Part shown: piece after piece, positions 23,927-36,299 of the stretch
Layout: each line of letters begins with the position of its first letter
How positions within the stretch are numbered: the stretch's first letter is position 1
NCBI GenBank assembly: GCA_021186555.1
Contig: JAJKFL010000013.1
Location: 43,115,144-43,179,143 of the forward strand
Length of the DNA: 64,000 nucleotides
Origin: Reticulitermes speratus
Lineage: Eukaryota; Arthropoda; Insecta; Blattodea; Rhinotermitidae
Reading direction: 5' to 3'
Translations under genes and position numbers: made by a program
The notes under the pieces: generated by a model
Databases searched by the model: none
Seen by the model: only the letters and a program-made list of their open reading frames with translations
Told to the model about the DNA's origin: nothing

Positions 23927-26875
23927 GGAGTCAAGGAATGAGGGCTTGAGTTTCTTGGCCCTGAAAAGGACCAGAATGTTGTAGTTGTGCATCACAGCTA
24001 TAAGGATACACAAGAGATCCAGACTGTCCTTTCTCGCTACATTCCGCTTTAAGTTCTTGCTCCCTACTTTCTTAATTTACTACCTTTCCTCCCCCATTTC
24101 TTCATTTTGCTTTTGCCTTCCACTGGTACAATTTACTGTTATTTCTTGTGGTGTGTTCTACCCACTGCATTAACTCCACAACACCTCTTCTAGTGGCTGG
24201 TTACATCAGTTGCCTAACCTGCACTTTCTGTATGATGCAACCATTTCTCCCATGCAACTACGTTTCTTGAACTGCCTTGATGGAGGCAGGCAGCTCCTCC
24301 AAAACACAGGTAACTAATTACCATTCAGCATGGTATCATATCCCACAAGACCTTAATCTTCATCAGCAGTACTGTGAAAACCTCAAGTCATGTATTGCTT
24401 AACTTGCTTAACAGTGTTGCAGCCATTTGTGTATCTGATTTAAGCTTTCACAGTGATTTATTGTTGATATTGATGCTGCCTTTAAGTTTTTGCAGTATGT
24501 GTGACAGTGGGCTTATTGCGGTTGTTTTAGAGGATGAGTAGAAAGAGAAAGTGTTACATAGGGCTGGTAGTTCCTAAGACCCATGGGACAGGCAGAAGGG
24601 GTTAGTGTGCAGTCAGGGCCAATACGAACAGTGAGCAGTGATCCTGCAGACAGTGGCATGTGATGTAAAAATTTTTACACCACATACCATTTTCGTGTGG
24701 GCCACATGGTTCTGAAAAGTGCTGCTTTGGTTACAGTTCACTTTTTACCATTCTTATTGGCCTGGACCAGGCACTAGCCACTTCTGCCCTCACTTGACAT
24801 TGAAGAAGGAGGCTGGGAGATTCTCCTGAATGTCTGCAGCAGAGCCCACAGGCACATGGTGCAAAAACCCGAAAACAAGATCAACATCCACCATTCTTGT
24901 GTGAATGCTTATGTCCAGTTTTGTTGGTTCAAGACAATATTCCTAAAATATGTGTATTAAAAATCTAATTGCTGTTGAGTGTGTCTTAAAGGGGTACAGT
25001 TTTTGGATTCTGGGACAGTTGGGTTGGACAAGGTGTCTTAAGTACATTATGCAGTTGTTTGTGGTAGATTTTTTTTCCATTGTAGTAGTATGTTTCCTAA
25101 ACTGAAATATTAGCACAGTAACCTTGTGTATGAATAGATAAAAATCATGATTTTTTTTAAGAAAAGAAGAAAGGTGTATATTTACAACTGACACTGTATG
25201 CCACCAGAAGTGTAAAATAGGTGACTGCACTAGCTGGCCTGGTGCAAAAGGACAGTTGGCAGTACTGGCACGCACATGTGTTTCCTTCTCTCCCCTCCAG
25301 CTTTTGAAAAAGTTGGTCTGTTTTCATGAAGTGTTGTATAAATATTTGCTGTTGGGGGCCACCCCAGCTTATTGTATTTTTATAAAAGTTTTTATTTTAT
25401 TTTTTTTAATTGTGCCAGTACAGCATACTGTTCATACTACAGGAATAAATCACTGGTAATGATTAATCAGCTCTTGAGGGATGTCAGTCAATATCAGTAC
25501 CTGTGTGTTGAAATTTAATTATGACATTTATTTTTATTTAATAAAATATTTATATTAAATGTTGACCAGGACTAATTGACTAGCAAAAATCCAACATGAT
25601 GTTTATTTCAGCAGAGACTGTGGCACCATGCAGCACTGATACCTGAATAAATTTATCTTCTCACCAGAAGACAGCTGACAGCATATGCTAAGTTGAGATG
25701 TTGTGAACTCAAATGTTTGCCATTATTAGCTCCATCATATATAGCTGTCATGTTGAAGTACAATTTTACCCACTCCTGTTTCCTTCCATCCTTCAACTAA
25801 GCAAGAATTTTGGACAACCTGAAATATGCCACATTACAATGAGAGCGATTGCTCCAGGTGAAAGTAGTAGTATAGTGTCTCTAAATTAATATTTCAAAGT
25901 TAAGAAGCTCTAATATTTGTGAGGTTAAGTACAACCAAATTTATGTTGGGTTAGTTCATGTTCCTGTTTAATTACTGCCATATGTTTATCATTGTGTTAA
26001 ATGACAAAATTTTGCAGCAGAATAATATAGTGTGGCAGTCACTGATATGGATTTTTACGGCCAATGCAGTCTGTATGAACTCAGCTTGCACTTTGCTGAA
26101 ATTCTCCAGCAGGATAGTATAAAGAGGAAATGGGGTGGCTGTACAGTTCATTGCCACAACTTTTACTGAAACAGATTTTGCAGCCAATATTCTCAGAATG
26201 TACTCAGCTTGCACTGTGCTAATAATTTTATTACTTATGAAGACTCCTCTTATATTTTTGTGCACTTTGACAGAAATGTATGAGAAATATAAATGGAACT
26301 ATGTACCATGGTAACTGCATTGAGGTTAAATGTGAGAGAAGCCTTTATGATTGGTGCAAACATAAAAATATGCAGTGCATGAACATTGAGTACACTTGAA
26401 AATTTTGGCATAGAAACTTATTGTTTTGAACCATATGGCCAATCTGTTTCCTCTTGAGTACAGTGGAGAAGTCTTAGTTATGAGTCTGGCAACAGATGAC
26501 ATTTTCACAGGCAGCATTCTATTTCTTGTATTTGTAACAAGGTCGTTTAAATGGTAAGGAGGAAAGCTTGCCTGTGGGAGGATATTCAGTTACAGCGTGT
26601 TGAAATGGAATGCATAAATCTGTTACAGTGTCAGAATTTCATACAAATATTTAAGCTAATGATATTGATTGACATTCCTAACATTTACCATTTGATCTTC
26701 CAGGGATTGACAGTAGATCCCAGGAAGACCATATCTGTACAGTGATTCACTACCAGATATTGCAGTGTAGCTGATCTTGCAATTTTAAGTCTGAATTTAG
26801 CTTCAACTGCTGACACAGTATTAATATTCTGGTAGAATGTTAAAGTACAGTTTTGCAAGTGAATGTACCAAAAAT

Positions 26876-26877
<2 letters not shown>
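23927..26877. other. AT-rich intergenic stretch
   Basis: No gene recognised. Holds a repeat fragment (24318-24395), a 16-base perfect palindrome tgtaaaaatttttaca at 24664-24679, and a diverged ~50-base direct repeat (about 26046-26102 and 26168-26222, sharing actcagcttgcact). Confidence 0.5.
24318..24395 (+). repeat. Dispersed repeat fragment
   Basis: Reads taccattcagcatggtatca, then tcatatcccacaagacctta and actgtgaaaacctcaagtc. These match words in 62815-62933 and 27925-28055. Confidence 0.5.

Positions 26878-26928
<51 letters not shown>
26878..26928. repeat. Poly-T tract (51 T)
   Basis: Uninterrupted T run. It could be the A-tail of a - strand retroposed sequence, but nothing recognisable lies next to it. 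Exact length is unreliable in such runs. Confidence 0.9.
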
Positions 26929-26931
<3 letters not shown>

Positions 26932-27136
26932 AATTCACAATATTATTTTGTTCATTATGTTACACATGAAACACATGCTTGTATTTCAGTTGTTAGTGTC
27001 TGTGGTTATAATTTCAGAATTCTGGTTATCTCTGTTTGAAGTCTGTCAAAATCTAGTCTGCTAGGAGAAATGGTACTGCTTTTGGGTTTTAATTGTCTTT
27101 GTACTTGAACTGTTCTCATCGTGTTATTGTGACTTA

Positions 27137-27170
<34 letters not shown>
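27137..27170. repeat. (AC)n microsatellite
   Basis: About 17 AC units. The DNA between here and 27924 is AT-rich with no gene recognised. Confidence 0.95.
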
Positions 27171-27175
<5 letters not shown>

Positions 27176-27924
27176 AAATTGTGTAATTCAAAAGCTGAAG
27201 CTATGAAGTTCAATGTTTCTTAGTACATGTTAATTGTATCAGTATATAATTCCACAATGTAGTCTGAAGGTCAATGTTCTGAAGCTTGTAGACAATTAGT
27301 AGCTGAGATTTAGCACTCATACTTTCTATTCACAGTCATGTGGTCAGTGACAATGGTTGGTGTGTGTATTGTGGCAGAAACATGGGGTAGTGTCCAGAGT
27401 TTTGTGGATGAGTTCATAGTATTATGTATTGAGTTAGTAACACTGCATAGCTCTACATCTTAATATGTATTTTGTTTTGTGGATGTGAAGTCATTGTTTT
27501 TGGTATACTTATAATACTGCACATTGGTAAAATAGATTATTTGCACAACATATAGTGAAATAAATATTTAGCTTTATCTTAGAGACAGGAAATTAGAACA
27601 TAGTAGTGAGGAAAGTAGCATATTAGGGAAGTGTAACATTTAAGGGAACATAATAAATGTCTACATGACTAAAAATTCAAGTTTCCATAACTTCACCCTA
27701 ATACAAAATACACATTTTCCATGACACTCCTTGTAACAATCATGATCTAGATTAAATTAAGTTATAAACCAGTCTAGATGTTTTGAGTGTTTGGTGTTAG
27801 TTTACTCTTTTCACATTCAGCTCTTCATTTATACCATTTAAATTTACAGTCTGAAAATGTGCAGAGTGAGTAGGATAACCTGTTATGTAATTCATTCACC
27901 TTGAATTCTAAGACCTCTGAACTG

Positions 27925-28055
27925 TTGAAGATGAAGGTAGTACATTCCTTCAAAATGTCAAGAACTGCTTACTCAGTGATCAGCATCATACCAAACACGA
28001 ATGGATTCTGCAATCACACCACTGCGAAAATCTCAAATCTCTCAAGTTTTGACAC
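27925..28055 (+). repeat. Dispersed repeat copy
   Basis: Runs parallel to 62815-62933: gaaggtagtacattccttc, aaaatgtcaagaactg, cagtgatcagcatcatacc and accactgcgaaaatctcaa. Several point changes and a few indels separate them. Confidence 0.6.
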
Positions 28056-28164
28056 GAAATGCAGAATGTGTGGATTGAGTGTGTGGTGGATGCTTGCAGG
28101 TTTTTTTTACAGAATATGCAGTGTAATTCATGCTTATTTATAAAGCAGGATCTCGAGTGAGATG

Positions 28165-28480
28165 TTGTAGTGTTGTAGTGAGTTAGCCGCACGTACAAGT
28201 GCGCTTGTATGGTGATGTCTGGAAGTGGGAGCGGAGAGAGAAGCTCGCTGACAAGTGCGCTGCTTGGCTGCTGCTGTAAACGAGTGCGGAGAGAGATAGA
28301 GCCGCCCGTGTGGTGCAGGTTAATGTGTTGGCCGACAGCAGGCTTGAGGTGCCTATAGTTCTACTGCTTTGGAGTCCGAACGACTAGCTTGCTCCCTTGC
28401 TGCCGACCGAATGAAGTTTGGAACCAACCAACCAAAGTGCTAAGGGCGGAGACTTGCGCGGAGCGCAAGTCGACGTCCCT
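28165..28480. other. GC-rich unassigned segment with hairpin
   Basis: Distinctly GC-rich compared with the DNA to its left. Contains the hairpin acttgcgc-gga-gcgcaagt at 28452-28470, repeated gcggagagaga words, and a paired acaagtgcgc. It abuts the 3' end of the Jockey copy at 28481. It could be a fragment of another element (for example an LTR), but no ends or coding support were found. Confidence 0.35.
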
Positions 28481-28974
28481 TGGTCTGTTTTGCCATTCCT
28501 GCGTTTTACCGCATTGCTGGGCTCGATAACAGACTCCTATTCTATAACTGAGGATTTTGCTTACGCTAACGATTTATGGTCTCGATTAGGTCGGGACCTG
28601 GCATAACGAAGGCTACAGCTCTAAGAGCGTATAGTCTTTCTAAGTAGGGGGAATACTTTGGTTGGATGGCTCCCTGGGATTTGAACCCAGAGTGGCATTT
28701 TCACAATTAAATTCGCGTGGGATCTAAAACCTACACACGAGTAATTTAGCCCTACCGGGGGGAGGGGGGAGAGTGCGGGCCGTGCCCCGACTTTTTGTTA
28801 TTGTACCTTGGCATTCACCTTACAACTGAGGAAAATCACGGAAAACCTCAGTCAGGGTATTCGAAAAGCGCCTAGTTAATGGGTGCTAGGCATGATTCGG
28901 TTTCGATTTGGTCACATTTTGGGCCTCGACATATCTACTGACCTGTCCCCGTAGCTTGCGCTAGGCGACTTGGG

Positions 28975-31590
28975 TCAGCCCTCGGTCAGCGTATATCTGC
29001 CGAGTTGCTGAACTAAGGGGTTCCCCACACCAACTAACTTTGAGTCGTAACTCTCGGTTAGGGCTCTGATGTGTTCAGCAAAGAAAGGAACTCCCAAATC
29101 CTCGTGAATTTGCACGTTACGGATGTACCAAGGTGCACCAGTAGCAATGTGAATACACTTGGATTGAATAACCTGCAGCCTTCTGAGGTGGCTGCAGGCA
29201 GCGGACCTCCAAATGGGGCACGCATAGTCCATCATGGGCCGTATGAGCTGCTTATACAGCAGAACTCCATTCCTAATGGACAAACCGCTTCTCCTGTGAA
29301 GGAGAGACTAAGCAGACCCAGTCGTTGGGCAGCTTCTTGACCTAGAAGATATGAGGTGACCAGGTCATCAGTGTCATCAAGGATCACTCCCAGATAACGG
29401 GCTGTGTCGACCCATTGGATTGCCTCCCCTAGGAGCTGCACCGGTCGAGGCTTGGGGAACCGCCACCCTGCCTTCGCGAAGAGCATAGCATTGCTCTTGG
29501 AGACGTTGATGGCGATCCTCCATACTCTCAGCCACCTCTCTAGGTCACTGAGATATGCTTCTATGTAGCTAACAAGCAGCGCCGGGCTGCGGGACGTGGC
29601 AATGATTGCCGTGTCATCCGCGTACAATGCCAGCTCGACGTGGCTGGAAGGGACCGGCATGTCATTTACATACAGGCTGAACAAGACAGGAGAGATTAGC
29701 CCCCCCTGTGCTACGCCAGCCCCCATGCCACGACGGGTGGATGTGGCCGTTTGGAAGGACGCTTCGAACGTCCTGATGTGAAGGTAGGATATGGTTTTAA
29801 CAAGATAGGGGGAAGTTAAGGGCCGTTAGCTTGAAGAGGAGACCATCGACCCAAGCGGTGTCGAAGGCCTTAGCCACGTCGGGAAAGACTGCGCCTGTTA
29901 GCCGCTTCTCGCAATGTTTCTGGTCACCCTTTCGACAAGGGGGCTAGCTGGAGAGAGGTGCTATGTTTGGGTCTGAATCCAAAACTGCTCATCTCGCAGA
30001 AGTCCGCGCCCGCTTACTTTACTTAAGATCCTACTAAGTAGGATCTTCTCAAACAACTTGCCAATGGTATCCAGAAGACTTTGGGACGATATGAGAGGGT
30101 AGCGCTGGGACCATCCCAGGTTACAGTATGGAGACAAAACGGGCATGTTTCCATACTGATGGGAAGTACTGCGCTAGAAGAGCCGCGTTGAATATCGAGG
30201 AGAGGAGAGAGATAGCACGCTGCGGAAGGTGCTTCAGAGCCCTGTTCGGAATACCGTTTGGGCCCTGCGTCTTGCTGAACTTGAGACCCGGATGGCATAC
30301 TGAACCTCCGCGGGGTTGGTTAACGTGGGCTCTCTTGCAGGTGCATAAGAGTATGCTTGCAGCTCCTAGCCAACCATCTCAATAACTGCCGGACAGACGG
30401 GTCGTTTACCGGCTGAAACTGAGCCTCAAGACTCGCCAGGGCTTCAGGCTTGCTCAGAGTCTGGGAGAGCAAGCCCGCCCTGTGTGACCAGGGATGGAGA
30501 GGGAGTGGGCACTCTCATCACCCGCTTTGTCATCTTCCACAGCGATTGGTCCTCGGTATCAAGGCTTCCAGTGTGGCACTCCACTGCTCATTTCGCCAAT
30601 CGCTTTAGCTGGTGGGTCACCGACCGCTGAAGGCGGTTGACCTCAGCTTTTAGAGCAGGGTCCCTAGTGATTTGCCACTGCCTCCTCAATCGGGTTTTCA
30701 GGCGTATATAATCCTGAATACGTGCCGGTATTGGGGGTCGTGGGTCGTCACGAGGGCGTCTCCTGGGGACTGACGCTGCTAGTGCCTCAGTGATAGCGCT
30801 GGACACTTCCGGCACACACGTGTCGATTTCCACTCCGTTACGTAGTTTCGGAGTGGGTGGAAGTCTGTCTTCCAGGCAGACCTGGAATTTGACCCAGTTG
30901 GTCTTTCTGAAATCCGGGCGGTCCGGGAGATTAAGAAGGGATGATCGACATCTTGTGTCGATCAGTACAGGTAAGTAATCTGAGTTTAGTGCAGAGCGCG
31001 TCAGATACACTGGGATGACTAGGTCTTTATTTAATTACTATGTCTAGGACATCAGGGGTGGCAGAGGAGTTATATGGAATAGTGGTGGGGGTTTCCAGCC
31101 CATAAATCAAACAGGAATGATCATTGGCGTAATCACGCAGGCGACTGCCCCTTGTGATTAGTCTCGAATTTCAGTCCACGTGCTTGGCGTTCAGGTCCCC
31201 CGCCATCAGGACGGGAAGCCCTCCGCTCGGGGCAGGCAGACAGATCCGCTTCGATTAGGGGCCGGGAGGGCGAAAGATAAGCCGCCAGGATTACCGGTCC
31301 GCTTACCAACATTACATGTATGGCAGTTGCCTCCAACTGGGTCAGGCCGGGGACGGGTATAGCGTAGTGGTCTATACCCCTGCGGACCAGTATTGCTGTT
31401 CCGCCGCCCTCTGTAGCCCGGTCTGTACTGTGGCAAAAATAGTTTGCGAGCCGAAAGACTTGCCCTGATCTGAGATGAGTTTCAGTCAGGAGGCATATAT
31501 CAACCCGTGTTTACCAAGGGAGTGATCCATCTCCATCTTTCTGCCGCGCACGCCATCCGCGTTCCAGCAAGCCAGCCGTAGTGCCTTCGC
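28975..31590 (-). pseudogene. Jockey J1 ORF2 (endonuclease-RT), broken
   Basis: Starts near 31585 with WNADGVRGRKMEMDH (APE endonuclease start), continues through SALNSDYLPVLIDTRCRS (end of EN, about 30990), the linker RPRDDPRPPIPARIQDYI, RT text (IGKLFEKILLSRIL near 30050; GVAQGGLISPVLFSLYVND near 29700; YADDTAIIA), and the C-terminal RRLQVIQSKCIHIATGAPWY. Frames shift repeatedly between these blocks and parts of the RT palm are poorly preserved. Confidence 0.8.
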
Positions 31591-33088
31591 ACTGTGTGCC
31601 CTAGGGTGTGCTGCCATGCTCGTCTACAAAGAGGATAACAATTTTCAGGACAGCCCGCGTGCGTGCTGCACCTGAAGTGAGGTTGGGTACCGCTGTGAGG
31701 AGCCGCCGTGTCAGCTCCACATGCGTTAACAGGTAGGTTGTCGAGCAGATCATCAGAAATCTCCTCGATTGGTGACTGGTTGGGAGGTGGAATGGAAGCA
31801 GGATTAGGCTTCTTAGGCGGAGGCGATGATTTACCATCCATAGCCTTTTTCTTCATTGGGGCCTGTTGAAAGGCCTCAACGGCAGGTTGGGCAGCCTTAA
31901 CCTCATTCCTGCTTGCGGACGCTTTGCCCTGTTTAGGGGCCGCGGCCGGCTTGAGAGTGGGTTGAGGTTGGGATGGGGTGGTGGGTTTAACTACCCGCCC
32001 CCTCGAACCACATGAGACCATTCAGGGCCTAAGCACTGTTCGTGTGGACGCGAGGGGCTGGCGTCCGCTATGCAAGCGCGGCTCTACCTTCCTTCCACTT
32101 TGCACAGCCCCGGTAGTTTGCTGTGTGGTTACCCCCGCAGCTGCAGCTATTCAGCTGCTGCCTTGGGGTAGAGCACTCAACCGAAGGGTGCGACTCACCA
32201 CAGGCAACACACCGGGGTGTGTATCCGCAGTTACGCTGCTTGTGGCTGAAGCGTTGGCAGCGCTTAAATTGATTCGGGGCCTTGGGGGCCACTTACGTCT
32301 CTACAGAGACTCTTAAACCGCAGAGTTCAGAGAGGGATAGCTCCATCTGGGCCTCTAGCCACCAACACCTAAAATAAGGTGTGGCGGGTCGATCGCGCGT
32401 AGCTTCCTGATCGCGGCGCCCAGAGCCGAGCTGCATGACGCCCTGCACACGGATTCCCAGGACCTGAAGCTCCTCCCACACGACACTCTCAGGCAGCAGA
32501 CGTAAACAACGGTCCTCTGGGAGAGAGAAAGTGTGAAAAGTCACACCCTTGCTCTCATCAAGGGATCGGAGGGCACTGACTGTGGTTCTGAAACCGTCGG
32601 CAGCCCCCGGCACGATCATTACTTTCTCGTCCTTCATCTGGCCGGACAGACTGCTGGGACACAAAGTCCTTAACCACGCGACAATGCCGCGCGTGTCGGT
32701 GACTCCTGTTATGAAGACTGGAGTCTTGTTGGGCCGTTCCCCTGCGGACACAGCACGGCTCGGATTTGTTGACAGGCATGCGCCTGTTGGCTGCCTCGCC
32801 GGAGGCAGCGGGTTCGAAAGAGTCCGAAACAGTGGCTATGGGCTTGGGCTGCCCACTCGGCTGTTGGGGGTTGTTTCGCCGGGCTACAAGCGAAGGGTAC
32901 GCTAGCTTACATTCCGTGGCTGCTTGATGCCGGATGCACTGATGTGTGGAATCTCCGGAGTTGCACGGTGGGTCGGGCGCTGGGCGTCTAGCGGACGTGG
33001 TGTTCAGGCCACGCAAGACGTCTTGGCCTTGCTGCATACAGCGGCCTTCGCCATCTTCTTCGCTGATAGGGCTCTCCTCAGCTCTCAC
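31500..33088 (-). pseudogene. Jockey J1 ORF1 (gag-like, CCHC), broken
   Basis: Probable start MRAEESPISEEDGEG at 33088. A frame change leads into VFITGVTDTRGIVAWLR and an RRM-like section ending VQGVMQLGSGRRDQ. Then come cysteine knuckles CKRC-type at 32292-32068 (RCQRFSHKQRNCGYTPRCVAC, CSCGGNHTANYRGC) and a Pro/Lys-rich tail (PPPKKPNPASIPPPNQSPIEE). This is the PRE_C2HC plus zinc-knuckle layout of Jockey-clade ORF1 proteins, which bind nucleic acid. Broken by at least two frameshifts. Confidence 0.75.
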
Positions 33089-33276
33089 AAGAAAGCTGGG
33101 TAACTCTGCACCGATGAGATAGCCCTGAGAAGGGCTAGTTCCTACTGCTTCAGCAATAATCCTGCAGCAGGGGGCACCTTACTAATTGATGCTGCTCCGC
33201 TTCCCAGTGGAGGAGAGGCAGAACGCTGACGAACTCTACTTCCTCACTCACTTCTTCTTTAGGTCACTATAGTTCC

Positions 33277-35474
33277 TTCGCCAGCCACTGTGGTGACGGG
33301 CAAGACAGGTGAGGGCAGTGCTCTGGCCTCTGTTCGCTCGGTCGACGTGGGCTCAGCCAACCAATGTGGTGACGGGCACGACAAGAGAGGGCGGTGCTCC
33401 AGCCTCTGTTCTCTCGGTCGACGTGGTCTCAGCCAGCCAATGTGGTGACGGGAACGACAGGTGAAGCCGCTGCTCTGGCCTCTGTTCCATCGATCAACGT
33501 GGTCTCAGCCAGCCACTGTGGTGGCGGGCACGGCAGGATAGGGGGAAGCTCTGGCCTCTGTTCCATCGGTCGACGTGGTCTCAGCCAGCCACTTTGGTGG
33601 CGGGTACGTAAGGTTAGGGCGCTGCTCTGGCCTCTGTTCCATCGATTGACGTGGTCTCAGCCAGCCAATGTGGTGGCAGGCACGGCAGGATAGGGCGAAG
33701 CTCTGGCCTCTATTCCATCGGACGGCTTGCGCTCAGCCTGCCACTGTGGTGGCGGGCAAGACACGTGAGGGCGCTGGTCTGGCCTCTGATCGATCGGTAG
33801 ACGTGAGCTCAGCCAGCCACTGTGGTGACGGGCACGACAGGTGAGGGCGCTGTTCTGGCATCTTTTCGCTCGGTCGGCGTGGACTCAGCCAGCCACAGTG
33901 GTGGCGGGCACGACAGGTGAGGTCGCTAATCTGTCTTCTCTTCGCTCGGTCGGCGTGGGTTGAGCCGGGCACTGTAGTGGCGGGCATCATAGGTAACGGC
34001 TCGGATATGGCCTCTGTACTCTTGGTCGGCGTGGGTTTAACCAGCCACTGTGGTGGCGGGCAAGGCAGGTGAGGGCGCTGCCTGGCCTCTGTTTCATCGG
34101 TCGACGTGAGCTCAGACAGCCACTGTGGTGACGGGCACGACAGGTGAGGGCGGTGCTCTGGCCTCTGTTCGCTCGGTCGACGTGGGCTCAGCCGGCCACT
34201 GTGGTGACGGGCACGACAGGAGAGGGTGGTGCTCTGGCCTCTGTTAGGTTGTTCGACGTGGGCTCAGCCAGCCTCTGTGGGGACGGGCACGACAGGTGAG
34301 GGCGCTGTTGTGGCCTCTGTTCTCTTGGTCGTCGTGGACTTAACCAGCCATTGGCGTGGCAGGTATGACAGGTGAGGGCGCTACTCTGTCTTCTGTAATT
34401 TGATCGGCGTGGGCACAGCCAGCCATCGTGATGTGCAAGACAGGAGAGGGCGCTGCTGTGGCCTCTGATCGCTCGGTTGACGTGGGCTCAGCCAGCCAGT
34501 GTGGTGACGGGCACGACAGGTGAGGGCGCTGTTCTGGCATCTGTTCGCTCGGTCGACGTGGGCTCAGCCAGCCACTGTGGTGGCGGGCAAGACAGGTGAG
34601 GCCGGTGCTCTGGCCTTCGTTCGCCCTGTCGTCGTGGTCTCAGCTAGGCACTGTGGTGGAGGGCACGAAAGTTCAGGGCGCTACTCTGTCTTCTGTAGCT
34701 TGGTCGGCGTGGGCTGATCCAGCCACTGTGGTGGCGGGCAAGACAGGTGAGGGCGCTGCTCTGGCCTCTTCCATCGGTCGACGTGGGCTCAGCCAGCCAC
34801 TGTGGTGGCGGACAAGGCAGGTGAGGGCGCTGCTCTGGCCTCTGTTCCATCGGTCAACATGGGCTCAGCCAGCCACTGTGGTGACGGGCACGGCAGGTGA
34901 GGACGGTGCTCTGGCCTCTGTTCGCTAGGTCGACGTGGGCTCAGCCAGCCACTGTGGTGACAGGCACGAGAAGTGAGGGCGCTGTTCTGGCCTCTGTTCG
35001 CTTGGTCGACGTGGGCTCAGCCAGCCACTGTGGTTACGGGCACGAGAAGTGAGGGCGCTGTTCTGGCCTCTGTTCGCTTGGTCGACGTGGGCTCAGCCAG
35101 CCACTGTGGTTACGGGCACGACAGGTGAGGGCAGTGTTCTGGCCTCTGTTCGCTTGGTCGACGTGGGCTCAGCCAGCCACTGTGGTTACGGGCACTACAG
35201 GTGAGGGCAGTGTTCTGGCGTCTGTTCGCTCGGTCAACGTGGGCTCAGCCAACCACTGTGGTGACGGGCACGACATGAGGGGGTGGTGCTCTAGCCTCTA
35301 TTCGCTCGGTCGACGTGGGCTCAGCCAGCCACTGTGGTGACGGACACCACAGGTGAGTGCGGTGCTCTGTTCTCTGTTCACTAGGTCGACGTGGGCTCAG
35401 CCAGTCACTGTGGTGACGGGCACGAAATGTGAGGGCGCTTCTCTGGCCTCTTTTTGCTCGGTCGACGAGAGTAG
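33277..35474. repeat. 76-bp GC-rich satellite, left block (about 29 units)
   Basis: Tandem 76-base unit with landmarks gtgagggcgctgctctggcc, tctgttcgctcggtcgacgt, gggctcagccagccactgtg and gtggcgggcacgacag. Two core subtypes alternate: GTCGAC (SalI site) and GTCGGC; a third has tctgtcttctgtagcttgg. Each unit holds a small hairpin GCCAC-tgtg-GTGGC and about eight CpGs. Long open frames on both strands across it are a by-product of GC richness. The copy number comes from length divided by 76. Confidence 0.95.
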
Positions 35475-36299
35475 TTAAGGGACAGGTATATCCCATCAAT
35501 GGCTAGCGTCGGTACGCCTTAAGTTAATTGATTTTGAGAGAGTAGGGGCATTGCCCGTGGCCTTAACCTAGGGATAAGTGTGGGTTCGTTTTGAATACGA
35601 CGCCGACGCTCGGCGTCACGACGCCCTAAACGTAAGGAAATGTGTGTGGCTCCGACGCCTGTCGCCACGAAACCCTAAACCTGAGGAAGTGTGTTGCTTA
35701 GGTGTATAAGGAAAGGGTGGGTTGTGGTGTGATGCAACAGATGCCAGGCGTCGGTTGTGAGTAACGTGGCCCACTGTTTGAGATTGTTCTATCAGTATCA
35801 GGGCAGAAATTAAACTTGCCCAGGAAAGCTGAGGCGAAAAGTACGTGACATATTTGACGTCTAATAGAAAACACAGGTCTAAGAAGTGAGGAATGTGTAC
35901 CTGCTTAAAAATCAACACTCACAATTCCCGTAAGAAAAGGATGGTTCTCCTTGCGATGGGTAATGTGTTGCATTTTGCATACACATTTAGCATTGTGTTA
36001 CAGGAAGTGGTGTTCAGTAAATACACACCCAGTAGTCAAATGTTCTTATTTTGTTTTTATTAATATACGTTGTGGTTACATGAATGTAGGTTAAATGTAC
36101 TGTATGAAGTGTATGTTATACACAGATGTCTTATTAATATGCATACATCAAAATATATATTGAAATGTCTTTAAACACTGGTTACACACACACACATATT
36201 GCAGTCCATTTTCTACGTCACGTATATTCACACACACACACACACACACACACATTAAAACAATGATAATTAAAGATTGCCCGTGATTTCATTGAATAA
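35475..36299. other. Non-satellite interruption inside the satellite
   Basis: About 825 bases with no 76-bp unit. The first third is GC-rich, with a perfect hairpin gacgccga-cgc-tcggcgtc at 35599-35617 and a short duplicated word (gccctaaacgtaagga / accctaaacctgagga). The rest is AT-rich with (CA)n at 36229-36254. The satellite on the two sides overlaps in phase by about 25 bases. No ORF or recognised terminus. It could be an inserted element or a junction between two arrays. Confidence 0.6.

Larger units (their letters stand above)
28481..33276 (-). mobile_element. Jockey-type LINE, copy J1
   Basis: Runs on the - strand from about 33276 (5') to 28481 (3'). In order it carries an ORF1/gag with CCHC knuckles, a proline-rich linker, an APE-type endonuclease, a reverse transcriptase with YADD (29613-29624), and a C-terminal domain ending LGRYTLTEG at 28975, then about 490 bases of 3'UTR. 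Multiple frameshifts and stops make it dead. Its 3'UTR end (28481-28755) matches 49183-49456. The 5' edge meets the satellite directly. No poly(A) tail or target duplication is visible. Confidence 0.85.

Noticed and set aside
23544..24013. Overlapping - strand frames of 86-115 codons rich in HTTTHFPCYC
   Set aside because: Produced by the identical 74-bp triplication read in three frames.
26837..27064. 75-codon frame with a poly-Phe stretch
   Set aside because: The frame is just the 51-T homopolymer read as Phe codons.
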